From Tubulanus polymorphus (lineage: Eukaryota; Nemertea; Palaeonemertea; Tubulaniformes; Tubulanidae): a DNA stretch of 64,000 nt. This document shows positions 1-12,100 of the stretch, piece after piece. Every line of letters begins with the position of its first letter. Within the stretch, counting starts at the first letter, position 1. The stretch covers positions 2,581,855 to 2,645,854 of the forward strand of contig NC_134030.1 in assembly GCF_964204645.1 (NCBI RefSeq). Reading direction: 5' to 3'. The notes beneath the pieces are model-generated. The model ran no database searches and was not told the DNA's origin. It was given only the letters and a program-made list of their open reading frames with translations. The translations under genes and the position numbers were made by a program.

Positions 1-876
1 TATAGACTGAACGACCCTTATAGAATAAAAAGTTAATAAATAACCTTCAGGTGGGTTAGGGTCTATGCAGGTCCCCCATATATTGAATTACACAATCTGT
101 GCACAGCCAAGTAATAGGTTTCATAAATCATTTTCATGAAATCAGTCAATCATCGATATAATTACCATCTTTATTACTCTTTACGTAATAAGGCGTCTGA
201 TATTAACTCCACGTGGTTTATATGTACCGAGGGATGTATTAGTAATTAAAACTATACCGTGAATTATTAATGAAAATTTTAAAAATCAGTCTTTATCGCA
301 ATTGGAATTCAGTGTAGAATGTACGTATATGCGCGTATGTATTTCAGTTCATGGCAGGATTTACATTACACCGGCGAATTTACATATTGAACAGAATACA
401 TGACAATGAAAATGATACTATGAATTAATTTTTAAATTGTGAATTGAATTCAATTGAAGCTAGCACATCGGGGTTGTTTTTTCCATAAAGTACGTACAAA
501 TCAATGGGGGAGATGAAGGCTAAGTTAGAAACACAAGGCAATGGCTGATCCAGCAATATAGAAGGGGGGTACCCAAACTTTCCCAGGCCAAGTTTTGTAA
601 ACAATAAGCCCCATAGATTTGGGGGTTATCTTTGAAAAAACTTCAAAATATTAATCATTTTCTGATCATCTAGAAAAATGATGTTAATACAATGATAGGG
701 GTCCACCCTGGGTTAAATAGACCTTTCCCTGCACGGAGAAAGCACTTACGCGCCATCTGTGGCAAAGAAAGAGGAACCAAGATGCTCACTTTTCTATATG
801 TATATAATGGTTAAAATTGTAGGCAGTTTAAGGAATCTAGCATAAAATCGGTCTGAGATGATTTCTAAAAACCAGA
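1..876. other. AT-rich non-coding spacer
   Basis: I see no convincing gene here. No frame longer than chance shows recognisable protein similarity, and there is no obvious repeat structure. Confidence 0.5.
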
Positions 877-1024
877 GCCCGGTTTCATAGACTTAGTATC
901 GAAGTTATCCCTAGGGTAAAATCCTCAATCTGGGTGACAACCACCATACTAACAATGGTTATAACTGACAAATTTCAAAATGTTCCAAGGGACTATTTTT
1001 CTTCCACATCTATGAAACCCAGCC
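877..1024. mobile_element. MITE-like element with GTTTCATAGA-type inverted ends
   Basis: The left end reads GCCCGGTTTCATAGA and the right end TCTATGAAACCCAGCC, which are near-perfect inverted repeats about 150 bp apart with no coding capacity. The size and structure fit a non-autonomous DNA transposon (MITE). I cannot see a clear target-site duplication, so the superfamily is not assigned. Confidence 0.6.
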
Positions 1025-1452
1025 TAGTTATATAAATATATTTATCCGGAATTTGAAGGCTTATTTTATTGAATATGAAATTATAATACACTTTTATCGA
1101 AACAGCAACTAAGTCTTCTTTGAAATAGAAAAACTAATATATACCCATAGACTAGTGTTGATAATACAGGGATCGATATTAGAATTCAATAATTTCTACG
1201 AAAATATCAGCCGCGCAAATAGATTATAACGAATGAGCGAGCGTACGTCATTGTTTCGATTGTTGCGTCTGCGTCATAGAAACGGGAGTCTGATTCAGGG
1301 TTCGTTCTGTATGTGCTGTACGTGAATCAACATACGAACGAAAAAGTGACATCTGTTCCAAATAGATGACGTTCATTTATTTGGTATCGTGTTTTTTGTC
1401 CATTAAATCACACGCATTGCCTGTCAGGCAAATCTAGCGTGTGTTGCATACA
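1025..1452. other. non-coding spacer
   Basis: AT-rich sequence with no supported gene or repeat. Confidence 0.4.
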
Positions 1453-1870
1453 CAGGGTTTCCAGTGGTAAGGCCAGGGTAAAAAGAAGTATTTTTTCGGC
1501 AATTTAAGAGCCAAGAGGAGGGACTTTTTTACACGGAAAGAAGTACTTTCCAGTAAAATGAGGGCCCATAAAGGAGCATTTTCGGAATGCTTTTGCCGGA
1601 ATACTAGTTATGTAGACCTGTCATACATCTAAAGGTAATTCCATAGCACTTTCCTGTAGATTAAATCTTACTGATAATTGAATAACCAGGCCTGAGTAAT
1701 GTAATACTTCAACGGTTGGCGACAAAATTGCCCGCAAAAATACATAAAAATCAAATTTGGAAGGACTTCTTTATCAAAAGGAAGGACTTAGAGTCAAAAA
1801 GAAGGACAAAGATGATGTTTGTCCAAACTTTTTCCAAAAGAAGGACTTGGAAGGACCGCTGGAAACCCTG
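1453..1870. mobile_element. non-autonomous element with CAGGGTTTCCAG ends
   Basis: The element starts with CAGGGTTTCCAG and ends with CTGGAAACCCTG, a 12-bp inverted repeat. The interior is rich in the phrase GGAAGGACTT. A second, truncated copy lies in inverted orientation at about 53992-54225 inside a POLE intron, which shows it is a dispersed family. Ends beginning CAGGG are typical of hAT-type MITEs, but I could not find a matching 8-bp target duplication. No transposase is encoded. Confidence 0.55.
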
Positions 1871-1877
1871 ATGCAAT

Positions 1878-1878
<1 letters not shown>

Positions 1879-1948
<70 letters not shown>
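1879..1948. repeat. (TA)n microsatellite
   Basis: About 70 bp of uninterrupted TA dinucleotides directly after the CAGGGTTTCCAG element. The apparent Ile-Tyr repeat frames on both strands are produced by this tract and are not genes. Confidence 0.95.
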
Positions 1949-1952
<4 letters not shown>

Positions 1953-4201
1953 GGCCACGTAAAACAGCTATTAGGGGTATAAGATAGTTCGTGCTACACA
2001 AATGCTTCAATCAGCCAAGGAGCCAAGGAGCCATCCTTTTAGTTGCTGATTTTTTAAATTTGAAAAAAGGAATATTGTCCTGAGATATGTATGTATTTGT
2101 CGCATACCCCTTTGTATCCAATACTAAAAGTTATATAGGAAAGATATCCTCAATGTAACAACAGGTCGAATAAAACACACTAATGTGTAAATGAAGTAGT
2201 CCCACAATTATTCTAATTCTACCAATTTTTTAAATAAAACCACAACGTTTTGACTGTTGACTAACATCTCATCAAAGTAAATAAACAGTTTTTTCCCTAT
2301 AAAGGTTCTAATGGCCATTTCTTTTTAGATCCTGAACAATTCCAAGCGTTGTTCCAGTCATTGGGTTGGGTTCTTTTCGTCGTGGTTCATATTGGAAGTT
2401 ATAACGACAAAAAATAAATAATGGATTAAAAGAGAATTGTAAAATTCGATATTACAAGTGGCCATACACCTGCTTGATAAGTATCGCTTATTGAGTCCCC
2501 ACCCCTCCAACAGCTGCACAAAACTGACTTGTTTCAAATTATAAATCATCAACTCAGAATATTATAATATCTTAACGCATGGAAATAAATGTCTATAAAT
2601 TAATATCTAAAATTCGAGAAATGAGTATTTCTTCTTAAGTCTGTCAAAAGGGCACTGCCAAAAAATTACTAAAACTAATTTTCCCAAAAACTGCCTGTCG
2701 CAGACCCCAGTATCCAGGTATCCTACCTAGGTACCAGTTCTGAATAAAAAATGTTTTAATACTGGTCTATAGGATACTGGGTCAAAAAGGACCAGTGGCA
2801 ATTGACACAACAGCGTGACATTCATGATATTGGTGTTTATTTTGCACAACAGATTTGATTTGTTAATTAACACTATACATTATACTAATTACTAATTAGA
2901 ACGTAATTAATCCCATTAGACCTGCCATCCTCGTGATCATTTGGGCCTCATCATTGATCTATAGATTTTTTTATTGGAGGTCTCCAAGTCTCAGAGACCG
3001 ATATCACGACTCAGTTGTAACTTCTTAACCGCTTAATGGGTTTTTTAATCAGAACTCTTACCTTAATTTTCGGTCGCGTTCAATAAGCGTTCGACCCGTT
3101 ATTCCCGTATTGAGTAAATACAGCGAGTGTATTACGTTTATATGACTAGCCAGGCGCGCGAGCGACTGTCAGTATAGTTTTATACCACGACGACGCACAT
3201 GCTGCTAGCTGCTGTATGTAACATACAACATCTGGTATCAGCTGTTGATTATAACTCTATACACGGCACACACACTGCGCAGCAAGTACACTGCACTGCA
3301 GTGAGGTAGAGGGAATCGGCACGCGTTACCTGGTGACAGAAAAATTGTCGAGTCGATATACTACCTAGATGATGAGTCACATAGGATATCTGCCGCCCTC
3401 CAGGAGCATCTTTCATCAAGCGAATTTCATGGCCCGCGCTCGCGGGTAATCCCCATCGCCGCCTTCAACTAAATCGAAGATGGCCAGGGCTTGTACTTTC
3501 ACGGAATATTACTAGGCCCAAAAATCATAATGGCTGAGCAAGTATACCAGTAGTAATCGAGATTTGGCTGTACAGTTTACGCGTTATAATTTAGAGTATG
3601 ACAATTAATAAACTCAAGTGATAGCCCCACTCTCGTTCACTTAAGGTGAATATCCATCATTTTATGAATGGGGAAATAGAATTCTAAAATTTTGTGTTCA
3701 TTATAAATAAAAAATTTAAAAGAAATAATGTATCAATTATGAAAAAAATGAATAAGTCATATAAAGTAATGATGATAATAATGTAGATAAAAAATACAAA
3801 CAATAATGTAGATGAATGAAATTAGTTACATTGTTTACCTTACGAGTTAAAGATAGTCGAAAAAATATCTTGTATTTTGTTGAATTTTTGTGTAGAATTT
3901 GCTTGCTTTTGTATTGATCGAAAAGGTCAATTAAATAATATATGCCAATCAAATTATTGTGAGTTTTTGATTTTTTGTTTGGAAACCAGTTTTTAGTCCA
4001 AAAATGGTTTGCTGATACGTCTTGTTCCATAAAGTCTATGCTATTATAGTTTCCACCCGTTACTTGTTGTAGATCCGTCGGTTCATGACTGCTGATGACC
4101 AAGTATATAGAAATCTGCATGCAGTTGGACCCTGTCTCCGCTCTCGGCCTGGTTCCAGCGATCCCCTCGGCCTGGTTCCTGCCTCTCAGTCAGGAGACTC
4201 T
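1949..4201. other. non-coding spacer with a CpG-richer patch
   Basis: No gene is supported. The segment around 3100-3500 is richer in CpG and contains a GAAGATGGCC motif resembling a YY1 site. It could be a promoter or first exon of something not otherwise visible, but no open frame or splice structure supports this. Confidence 0.35.
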
Positions 4202-4300
4202 AGGGCCCAGTTGTGCAGTCGGGACAAGTTCAAAAGTGGTGTTCGGTTGTAAAATTGGCTATATAACTAATTGTTGGCCTTAGACTGGTCTAAGCTCGGA
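4202..4300. mobile_element. diverged palindromic MITE (family III)
   Basis: The left end GGGCCCAGTTGTGCAGTC and internal words such as TTAGACTGGTCTAAG resemble better-preserved copies at 33621-33736, 45077-45201 and 45763-45902. Divergence makes the borders approximate. Confidence 0.4.
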
Positions 4301-4552
4301 CTTAGCAATTGGCATTTATTATGGCTTGTTTTGGTCGATTTGACAGATCCAAAATGGCGGATTTTTGAATCGTAGTTAGGCCTGCTGTACTTCTGGCTGG
4401 TCACACTAATTAGCATCAACTGTCAACAGGCCCAGTGTAACGTGCAGTGTTGTATTGGTTTTGCCGTTGATATAATCGCATAGTCGGCGGACCAGTTAGT
4501 GGGATTATTTATTGGGTTGAAAAAAAGAAATAGATTGCAAGATTAACATGCA

Positions 4553-4687
4553 GGGGCTCCTATCAGAGTTGTAGGCAGTGTAAAAACGATCTGTTAATCC
4601 AGTGTTTATAATGAATGTAAAATAACAGACACTGGATTAACAGATTATCGTTTTTACACTTCCTACAACTCAGTGATACGAGCCCCC
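4553..4687. mobile_element. foldback element with ~50-bp inverted arms
   Basis: The sequence begins GGGGCTCCTATCAGAGTTG and ends with the near-perfect reverse complement, so that almost the whole 135 bp could fold into one hairpin with a short central loop. Matching internal words are GTTAATCCAGTGT on the left and ACACTGGATTAAC on the right. It looks like a short MITE of foldback type. No coding capacity. Confidence 0.75.
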
Positions 4688-4739
4688 GTGGAATAAAATA
4701 CCATTAGGATCCCTGGGTGAAACTGATTGGTCAACAGCA

Positions 4740-7330
4740 ATGCCCACAGCCCAGTTTCATATGGTTTAACTCATAAATCGATTTAATTTCATTAATTCAG
4801 TTAACCTTAAATCGATTTAGGCCGAGTTGCTATATAAAACTTAACAAATTTCAAAATCAATCATATTTATTATTTACATACAACAATTATACAAAATGCC
4901 AGGAGTGCTCGAGGAATTTTAACTTAAGTTCCTCAAACACGCGGACTTTCAAAAACAACTAGTCCAACCACCATAGGCGTATAAACTATAAACGAGAGTT
5001 TATACATCCATGGTCCAACCATAGACTCTAAAACAAAAAAGTCTATGGCCCAACCATGGACTCTTAACTGTGAGAGTCCATGGCTCCCCGCACTAAAACC
5101 AGAGATAAACCTGGCCAAATACTCTGGAAAGCGTAGGATTAAGTAATCAATCTGATTTACATTCTTACATCATTTTATTTTCACATATAAAATTATTAAC
5201 TTTTAGCTTATTTTCTCATATTCTAATATTAATTCTATTTCAATTACTATGTATGAAATTGTACTAACTTAAAACAAAGTTACATGCAAGGTATTTAGAA
5301 GTCTTTATCTACGATACATTTCCACTACAGCTGATTTATACAATTTGCATCAATAGGAAAATAACAAAAATACACAAAGAATTATAAACTTTGATCCATA
5401 AAAAACCGAAAATTGGACTAGTCTGAAAGTCTAAGATAATGAGATCACGAGGTCAATGTAACCAACACTTTGTTATATTTCATGAAATATAGTCAACTTT
5501 TCAAATGACATTGATTGAGGACATCTCATTTATCAAGAAAAAGCTCAACTTTATTCGATGGGACCTTAATAAATCAATGTTTTATGAACAATTGACATGA
5601 ACATGTCGTTTTATCTCCACAACAACAATTATACCTAAATGACAGGTATTCATGTACTGGAGAAAGTGTGTCAGTCATTTACAAAAACGTGACCTGTATT
5701 TCAAAAAAGTCTCCAACATAAAAACCTTTCAACCGGAGATAAAAACCACCAATTCAATCTCGAAAGCTTAAGATAAGTTTAACAAAACAGTCTTTGATTT
5801 GATTTTCATTAACATTATTTTACAAGATAACTAGTTTTGCCACCTTTGCCTTGTCTTTAAGAGGTTTCAAGACATTATCAAAATTGGTTATTTTCTCAAA
5901 TGTTACATTTAATGCAAAGTATTTTGGAGGTATTCTCTTCTATGTATTCAACAAGAGTATATAAATCGAGTATATAAATATTGTTCAACTGTCAATTTGA
6001 ATAGAGCTAGGGCAATTACTAATAACTAATGGCTTTGCTACAATTAAGTTAAGATTCAATTACTAACTTTTTGAGGTGCTTCTTGTGCAGATATTTCAGA
6101 ACCAATATAGACATTGTTAAACCATGCTTTTAGAGTCCATAGCTAGATTAATCTACTGATTAATACTGTTCATATATCCTCATTTATCAAAGGACTGCTG
6201 CTCTATTTTCCCTTAAGGGCCTTAATGAAAATAGTATTTTATGAACCATTGATGAGCACCACAGTATGAATGACGAAAGGTATATCATTTTATTCTTACA
6301 CAACAATTATACCTCGCTAAATGAGTTATTCAAAAAACAGTTCAACATAAAACCTACAAATTCACTCACTCTGGATAGCGTAAGGTAAACTAATTAATCT
6401 TAGTTATTACAAGAAAACTAAAAACATTGCCAAAAATTTCCTCGTCTGAGGGATTTCTTTAATTATCAACTAGCTTATTTCACTAATGTTACATTGGAAA
6501 CAAAGCAGGGTCTGATTCAAGCACTAGTCCAATTGCCCGGGACAAGTATATTTTCATTAGGGCATGTAGGTTATCACAATCACTCGTCCACCGGGCTTGT
6601 GTAATTCTATGTCTCGAAGCTTTTATCCCACTCGATGCAAGGGATGATTGTGTCACAATCGGACTGCTCATGTAGGGCAAGTTGATTTTTGAGGGGGCAA
6701 GTGATATGACATATGCTTGCCCCAAGGTCAAGTGGCATTTATTCCTTAAATAGAACCCTGCAAACTATTATAAAGGTTTTTCTTTTCGACAATTTAAGAT
6801 AAATCGAGTATCTTCATATGGTTTAACTGACGAAGCTACGGTAACTTCTTAATTGTATTAGTCAACTTGATAGTAGATATAAATACAACTCTATATAAAG
6901 ATCAGAAATTCTTCTTGTCCAAATATTAGGCTAGGACAATTGACCAATAAGCACTGTATCCTCAAGTTATCAAGAAACAGCTCCTATTCTATGCTCCTGC
7001 TTTTTTTGACAGGGCCTTAATTGAATCAGTATTTTATGAACCACTGAAAAGCATGAATGATGAAAATGTACATCGTTTTATTCACCACACAACAATAATA
7101 TCTTAATCGAGGAATCATCATGCAAGTTCCTAATTTACAAACATGCGTTATGTGTTACAATAGCAGTCTCCAACATAGAGCATTAAAACTAGAGATGGAA
7201 CATACAGATTCACTCTGGAAATCTAAGTATCAACTAATCATTACTTTCACTAGAAAACTAGAATTTTGCCAACTTTGCCCTGACTGATGTCCAAGCACCT
7301 TGGCATTAAATACTAAGTATTCTGATGTTT
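4740..7330. repeat. dispersed composite repeat, first copy
   Basis: A block of this region, from about 4800 to 5830, recurs with high similarity at about 50765-51830. Within 4740-7330 several phrases also recur at roughly 700-bp spacing (an ACAACAATTATACCT-like phrase near 5620, 6300 and 7090; a TTTTATGAAC phrase near 5580, 6240 and 7030), suggesting degenerate internal tandem units. No coding frame is evident; three hairpins at 4976-5083 are listed separately. The minus-strand frame at 6489-6731 falls inside the repeat and is not supported as a gene. Confidence 0.65.
4976..5083. repeat. three consecutive hairpins
   Basis: Three stem-loops follow each other: 4976-5009 (GTATAAACT with AGTTTATAC), 5020-5047 (CATAGACT with AGTCTATG) and 5054-5083 (CCATGGACTCT with AGAGTCCATGG). 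All three recur in the second copy of the repeat at 50970-51068 with different loop sequences and altered stem lengths. Confidence 0.8.
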
Positions 7331-7544
7331 TTTTCTGGCAGCTTTGAAAACATCAACATAATCATACAATCGGTAACTAATCAATAACATCAGTAACTTA
7401 AGTTTATAGCTGTTTTACATTCTTTCTAAAAAGTAAAATGTATGTACATGATTTTAGATAGTAAGTCTACCCCAGTATAACAATAAACAGTCGCAGCAGT
7501 GATTGAGCGCGGCTAGTTCATAGGACGGTCGATCTTTCATCACA

Positions 7545-7664
7545 GTTATTCAAAGCATTCTATCATATCAGTTATTTTTTTAAGTGTGTTCGCTTTAGTT
7601 AAGGTTTATGGTTATTTGTTTTGTTCATTACAATAACTGAGTCCGATATAATGCTTTGAATAAC
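7545..7664. mobile_element. short inverted-repeat element
   Basis: A perfect 15-bp inverted repeat, GTTATTCAAAGCATT and AATGCTTTGAATAAC, bounds about 120 bp of AT-rich DNA. This fits a small MITE. No target duplication was identified. Confidence 0.5.
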
Positions 7665-8011
7665 AACAGAAAAGATCTCGGGTTTTCGCTATACCTAGGG
7701 AAGGTTGTTCGATAAATGAATAACCTTGTTGATCAATATTTGAAAAAATGCCTTTTCATGTAAATAGAATATTAATTTTTTGTTTGTTTCTAATGTTGTT
7801 TATTATTTTTATCTATTTTTTGATATTATATATTTATGTATGTACTTGTATTTTGTATTATTTACTACTTATTATTTATTGGTTTTTTTTTAAATTTATT
7901 CTTATATTAATTTATGTACTTGTAGTTTGTATTATGTATTATATATACTCCTCTATTTACAACTGCAGGCATTTTTTCACTGTAAAGTTTCTGGGCCCAT
8001 TTTAGAAAAGC

Positions 8012-8196
8012 ACTACCGATTCACTGCCACTCCTTAATAATCATTATACACCCAATTTGAAGCTAAGTGATTATTCACGAGAGCCATCTCGTGATATGGA
8101 TTTACCCATTACAATAAAAGAGGTTCAAACAGCTATAAACGATGTTAAAACGTTCAAAATTAGTCCTAGAAATAACTTTATGCCTTGTTATTCCTA
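8012..8196 (+). pseudogene. LINE-type reverse-transcriptase scrap
   Basis: One frame reads through about 60 codons to a TAG at 8195-8197 and includes the phrase LPITIKEVQTAINDVKTFK. This resembles the segment just upstream of the palm domain in LINE reverse transcriptases (pattern: P-I-T-x-x-E-V-x-x-A-I-x-x-L-K), which normally continues with a glycine/proline-rich GKSPGPDG-like motif. Here that motif is degraded (ISPRNNF) and the frame stops. It is best read as a dead fragment; similarity was judged by eye only. Confidence 0.35.
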
Positions 8197-8197
8197 G

Positions 8198-8410
8198 CTT
8201 TACCTCTCAAATGTAAATAATGGTCTCCTCTCAAATAAAGCTTTTGATTTCAAATACGTAGCTATGATCATCAAACAGATTGATGGAGGCTCAAAGTTAA
8301 AACTCGATGTTAAAATCGACATACACGATTCAATTGTGAAATCAGTTACATGGGCCTTCGAAAATATAAATCCATCAAATAAATACATCTACAATTCAGC
8401 AAATACTTAA
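8198..8410 (+). other. orphan open frame preceded by a splice-acceptor-like site
   Basis: A 70-codon open frame runs from just after a pyrimidine-rich TTATTCCTAG sequence to a TAA at 8408-8410. It includes the residues AFDFKYVAMIIKQIDGG and KSVTWAFENINPSNKY, which look like ordinary protein rather than translated AT-rich spacer. It has no early ATG, so it could only be a terminal exon or a pseudogene piece. I recognise no family. Its position directly behind the LINE scrap makes a transposon remnant possible. Confidence 0.25.
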
Positions 8411-8811
8411 TATTTGTACATCAACACTGGCCTAACGTTATGTTCTGTTTCCTAACTATGTGATATCTACACGGACAAATAGCCATAGTTGACTATGTTT
8501 AACTATGGTAAAGTTTAAAGATTAAACTCACCATATCATGTTGAAACTATATCTCAGTTTAGGAGTTAACTCAACAGACCTGCAGCCCAAACAAGGCGAT
8601 CGACGCGACCATTTACCCCTAGCGACTAACCTAACTTGACTTCTCTATCAACCAAGGATCGAATACCAATATCGTGAATTAATGGAGCTTAGCTTTTATT
8701 AGACTCTCACATTGCATTAAACATTATAAAATAATTTCCTTTAAAACACTATATCAGACTGGTTTGAAAAAGGGTGATAAGTAAAACAATCAATACTTTA
8801 CAACAGAAGTC

Positions 8812-9010
8812 CGTCCGCTATTGTTTTTGCCGCTCCTGGATCTCAGTGTTTATAAGATGCACTATTGTTTTTACTGCTCCTAATAAGATACACTATTGTC
8901 TTTGCTGCTTTTAAAACAGTGCTTATCCTGAATCAGTGTTTATGAGATAATCCATTAGCTTTGTCGCTCGAATCAGTGTTTATAAGATTCACTATAGTCT
9001 CTGCTGCGCC
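8812..9010. repeat. degenerate minisatellite
   Basis: Phrases of the form CAGTGTTTATAAGAT and CACTATTGTTTTTRCTGCTCC recur about four to five times at irregular spacing of roughly 45-60 bp. The units are diverged and partly deleted. The block sits just before the large satellite array but shares no obvious sequence with it. Confidence 0.55.
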
Positions 9011-9164
9011 TGATAAAATATTTTATAGAAATCAACCACCGTTTGTAGAAGAATCCATCGTTGAGTGAGTAATCCGTTGCTGGTTCCTCAACTTCTCATC
9101 TGGGCTTCTGCAGTTTTCATCAGCAAATGGGTCAATCAGTATTCATCTACTTGTAGATTTTCTG

Positions 9165-12100
9165 ATGAGTAGTTGATCTCAAGCTGAGTTTTTTCTCATA
9201 GTTGATATTTAGCTGCAATGATTAAAAGAAGATATTCTGTAATGACAAAATAGTTCAATAAGAATTAATCGTAACAATTTCATGTATATCAAGTTACCTT
9301 TTATGATTGCCTGGTCGTTATCGGCGTGGATCATCTAAAGTTTGTACGTTAATGAGTTCGATTCTGTTGGCCCCATCTGTGCGCTGTTTAAGTTGGTCGA
9401 TTTTGGACGAGTAGTTGTTCTCAAGCTGGGTTTTTTCTCATAGTTGAAATTTGGCTGCAATGATTAAAAGAAGATATCCTTTAATAACAAAATATTTCAA
9501 TAAGAATTAATTGAAATAATTCCATGTACATCAAGTTACCTTTTATGATGGATGGTTTCATAATCGGCGATTATCTTATTAGTTGACTGGTTAATGAGTT
9601 CGATCCTAGTTGGCTGTGCACCGTTCAAGTTGGTTGATTTTAGATGAGTAGTTGTTCTCAAACTGGGTTTTTTCGCATAGTTGAAATTTAGCTGCAATGA
9701 TCAAAAGAAGATATCCCGTTATGACAAAATATTTCAATAAGAATTAATCGAAATAATTCCATGTATATCAAGTTACCTTTTATGATGGCTGGTTTCATTA
9801 TCGGCGATTATCTTATTTGTTGATTGGTTCATGAGTTCGATCCTAGTTGGCTGTGCACCGTTCAAGTTGGTTGATTTTAGATGAGTAGTTGTTCTCAAAC
9901 TGGGTTTTTTTCGCATAGTTGAAATTTAGCTGCAATGATCAAAAGAAGATATCCTTTAATGACAAAATATTTCAATAAGAATTAATCGTAATAATTTCAT
10001 GTATATCAAGTTACCTTTTATGATTGCTGGGTTCGTTATCGGCAATTATCTTATTAGTTGGTTGGTAAATGAGTTCGATTCTGTTGGCCTCATCTGTTTG
10101 CTGTACCAGTTTGTAGATCTTGGACTAGTAGTTGTTCTCAAGCTGGGTTTCTTCTTAGAGTTGAAACTAAGCTGCAATGATTAAAAGAAGATATTCTGTA
10201 ATGACCAAATATTTCAATAAGAATTAATCGTAATAATTTCATGTAAGTCAAGTTACCTTTTATGATTGCTTGGTTCGTTATTGGTGCGGATCATCTAAAG
10301 TCGGTGGGTAAATGAGTTCGATTCTGTTGGCCTCATCTGTGCGCTGTTCAAGTTGGTCAATTTTTGACTAGTAGTTGATCTCAAGCTGGGTTTTTTCTTA
10401 TTGTTGAAATTTAGCTGCAATGATTAAAAGAAGATATCCTGTAATGACAAAATATTTCAAAAAGAATTAATCATAATACTTTCATGTATATCAAGTTACC
10501 TTTTATGATGGCTGGTTTCATTATCGGCGATAATCTTATTAGTTGATTGGGCGATCTTGGGCGAGTAGTTGTTCTCAAGCTGGGTTTTTTCTCATAGGTG
10601 AAATTTAGCTGCAATGATTAAAAGAAGATATCCTTTAATAACAAAATATTTCAATAAGAATTAATCGTAATAATTTCATGTAAGTCAAGTTACCTTTTAT
10701 GATTGCTGGGTTCGTTATTGGTGCGGATCATCTAAAGTCGGTGGGTAAATGAGTTCGATTCTGTTGGCCTCATCTGTGCTCTGTTCAAGTTGGTCGATTT
10801 TGGACTAGTAGTTGATCTCAAGCTGGGTTTTTTCTTATAGTTGAAATTTAGCTGCAATGATCAAAAGAAGATATCCCGTTATGACAAAATATTTCAATAA
10901 GAATTAATCGAAATAATTCCATGTATATCAAGTTACCTTTTATGATGGCTGGTTTCATTATTGGCGATTATCTTATTAGTTGATTGGGCGATTTTGGGCG
11001 AGTAGTTGATCTCAAGCTGGGTTTTTTCGCATAGTTGAAATTTAGCTGCAATGATCAAAAGAAGATATCCTTTAATAACAAAATATTTCAATAAGAATTA
11101 ATCGAAATAATTCCATGTATATCAAGTTACCTTTTATGATGGCTGGTTTCATTATTGGCGATTATCTTATTAGTTGATTGGGCGATTTTGGGCGAGTAGT
11201 TGATCTCAAGCTGGGTTTTTTCTCATAGTTGAAATTTAGCTGCAATGATCAAAAGAAGATATCCTTTAATAACAAAATATTTCAATAAGAATTAATCGTA
11301 ATAATTTCATGTATATCAAGTTACCTTTTATGATTGCTGGGTTCGTTATCGGCAATTATCTTATTAGTTGGTTGGTAAATGAGTTCGATTCTGTTGGCCT
11401 CATCTGTTTGCTGTACCAGTTTGTAGATTTTGGACTAGTAGTTGATCTCAAGCTGGGTTTTTTCTTATAGTTGAAATTTAGCTGCAATGATCAAAAGAAG
11501 ATATCCTGTAATGACAAAATATTTCAATAAGAATTAATCGTAATACTTTCATGTATATCAAGTTACCTTTTATGATGGCTGGTTTCATTATTGGCGATTA
11601 TCTTATTAGTTGATTGGGCGATTTTGGGCAAGTAGTTGATCTCAAGCTGGGTTTTTTCTCATAGTTGAAATTTAGCTGCAATGATCAAAAGAAGATATCC
11701 TTTAATGACAAAATATTTCAATAAGAATTAATCGAAATAATTCCATGTACATCAAGTTACCTTTTATGATGGATGGTTTCATAATCGGCGATTATCTTAT
11801 TAGTTGGTTGGTTAATGAGTTCGATTCTGTTGGCCTCATCTGTTTGCTGTACCAGTTTGTAGATTTTGGACTAGTAGTTGATCTCAAGCTGGGTTTTTTC
11901 TTATAGTTGAAATTTAGCTGCAATGATCAAAAGAAGATATCCTGTAATGACAAAATATTTCAATAAGAATTAATCGTAATACTTTCATGTATATCAAGTT
12001 ACCTTTTATGATGGCTGGTTTCATTATTGGCGATTATCTTATTAGTTGATTGGGCGATTTTGGGCAAGTAGTTGTTCTCAAGCTGGGTTTTTTCTCATAG

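Noticed and set aside
1757-2010. Opposite-strand frames rich in Ile-Tyr
   Set aside because: They are translations of the (TA)n microsatellite and the adjoining element.
7748-8005. 85-codon hydrophobic frame resembling a membrane protein
   Set aside because: Low-complexity AT-rich DNA (TTTATTTAT-like) yields Ile/Leu/Tyr/Phe runs by composition alone; no domain or splice context supports it.
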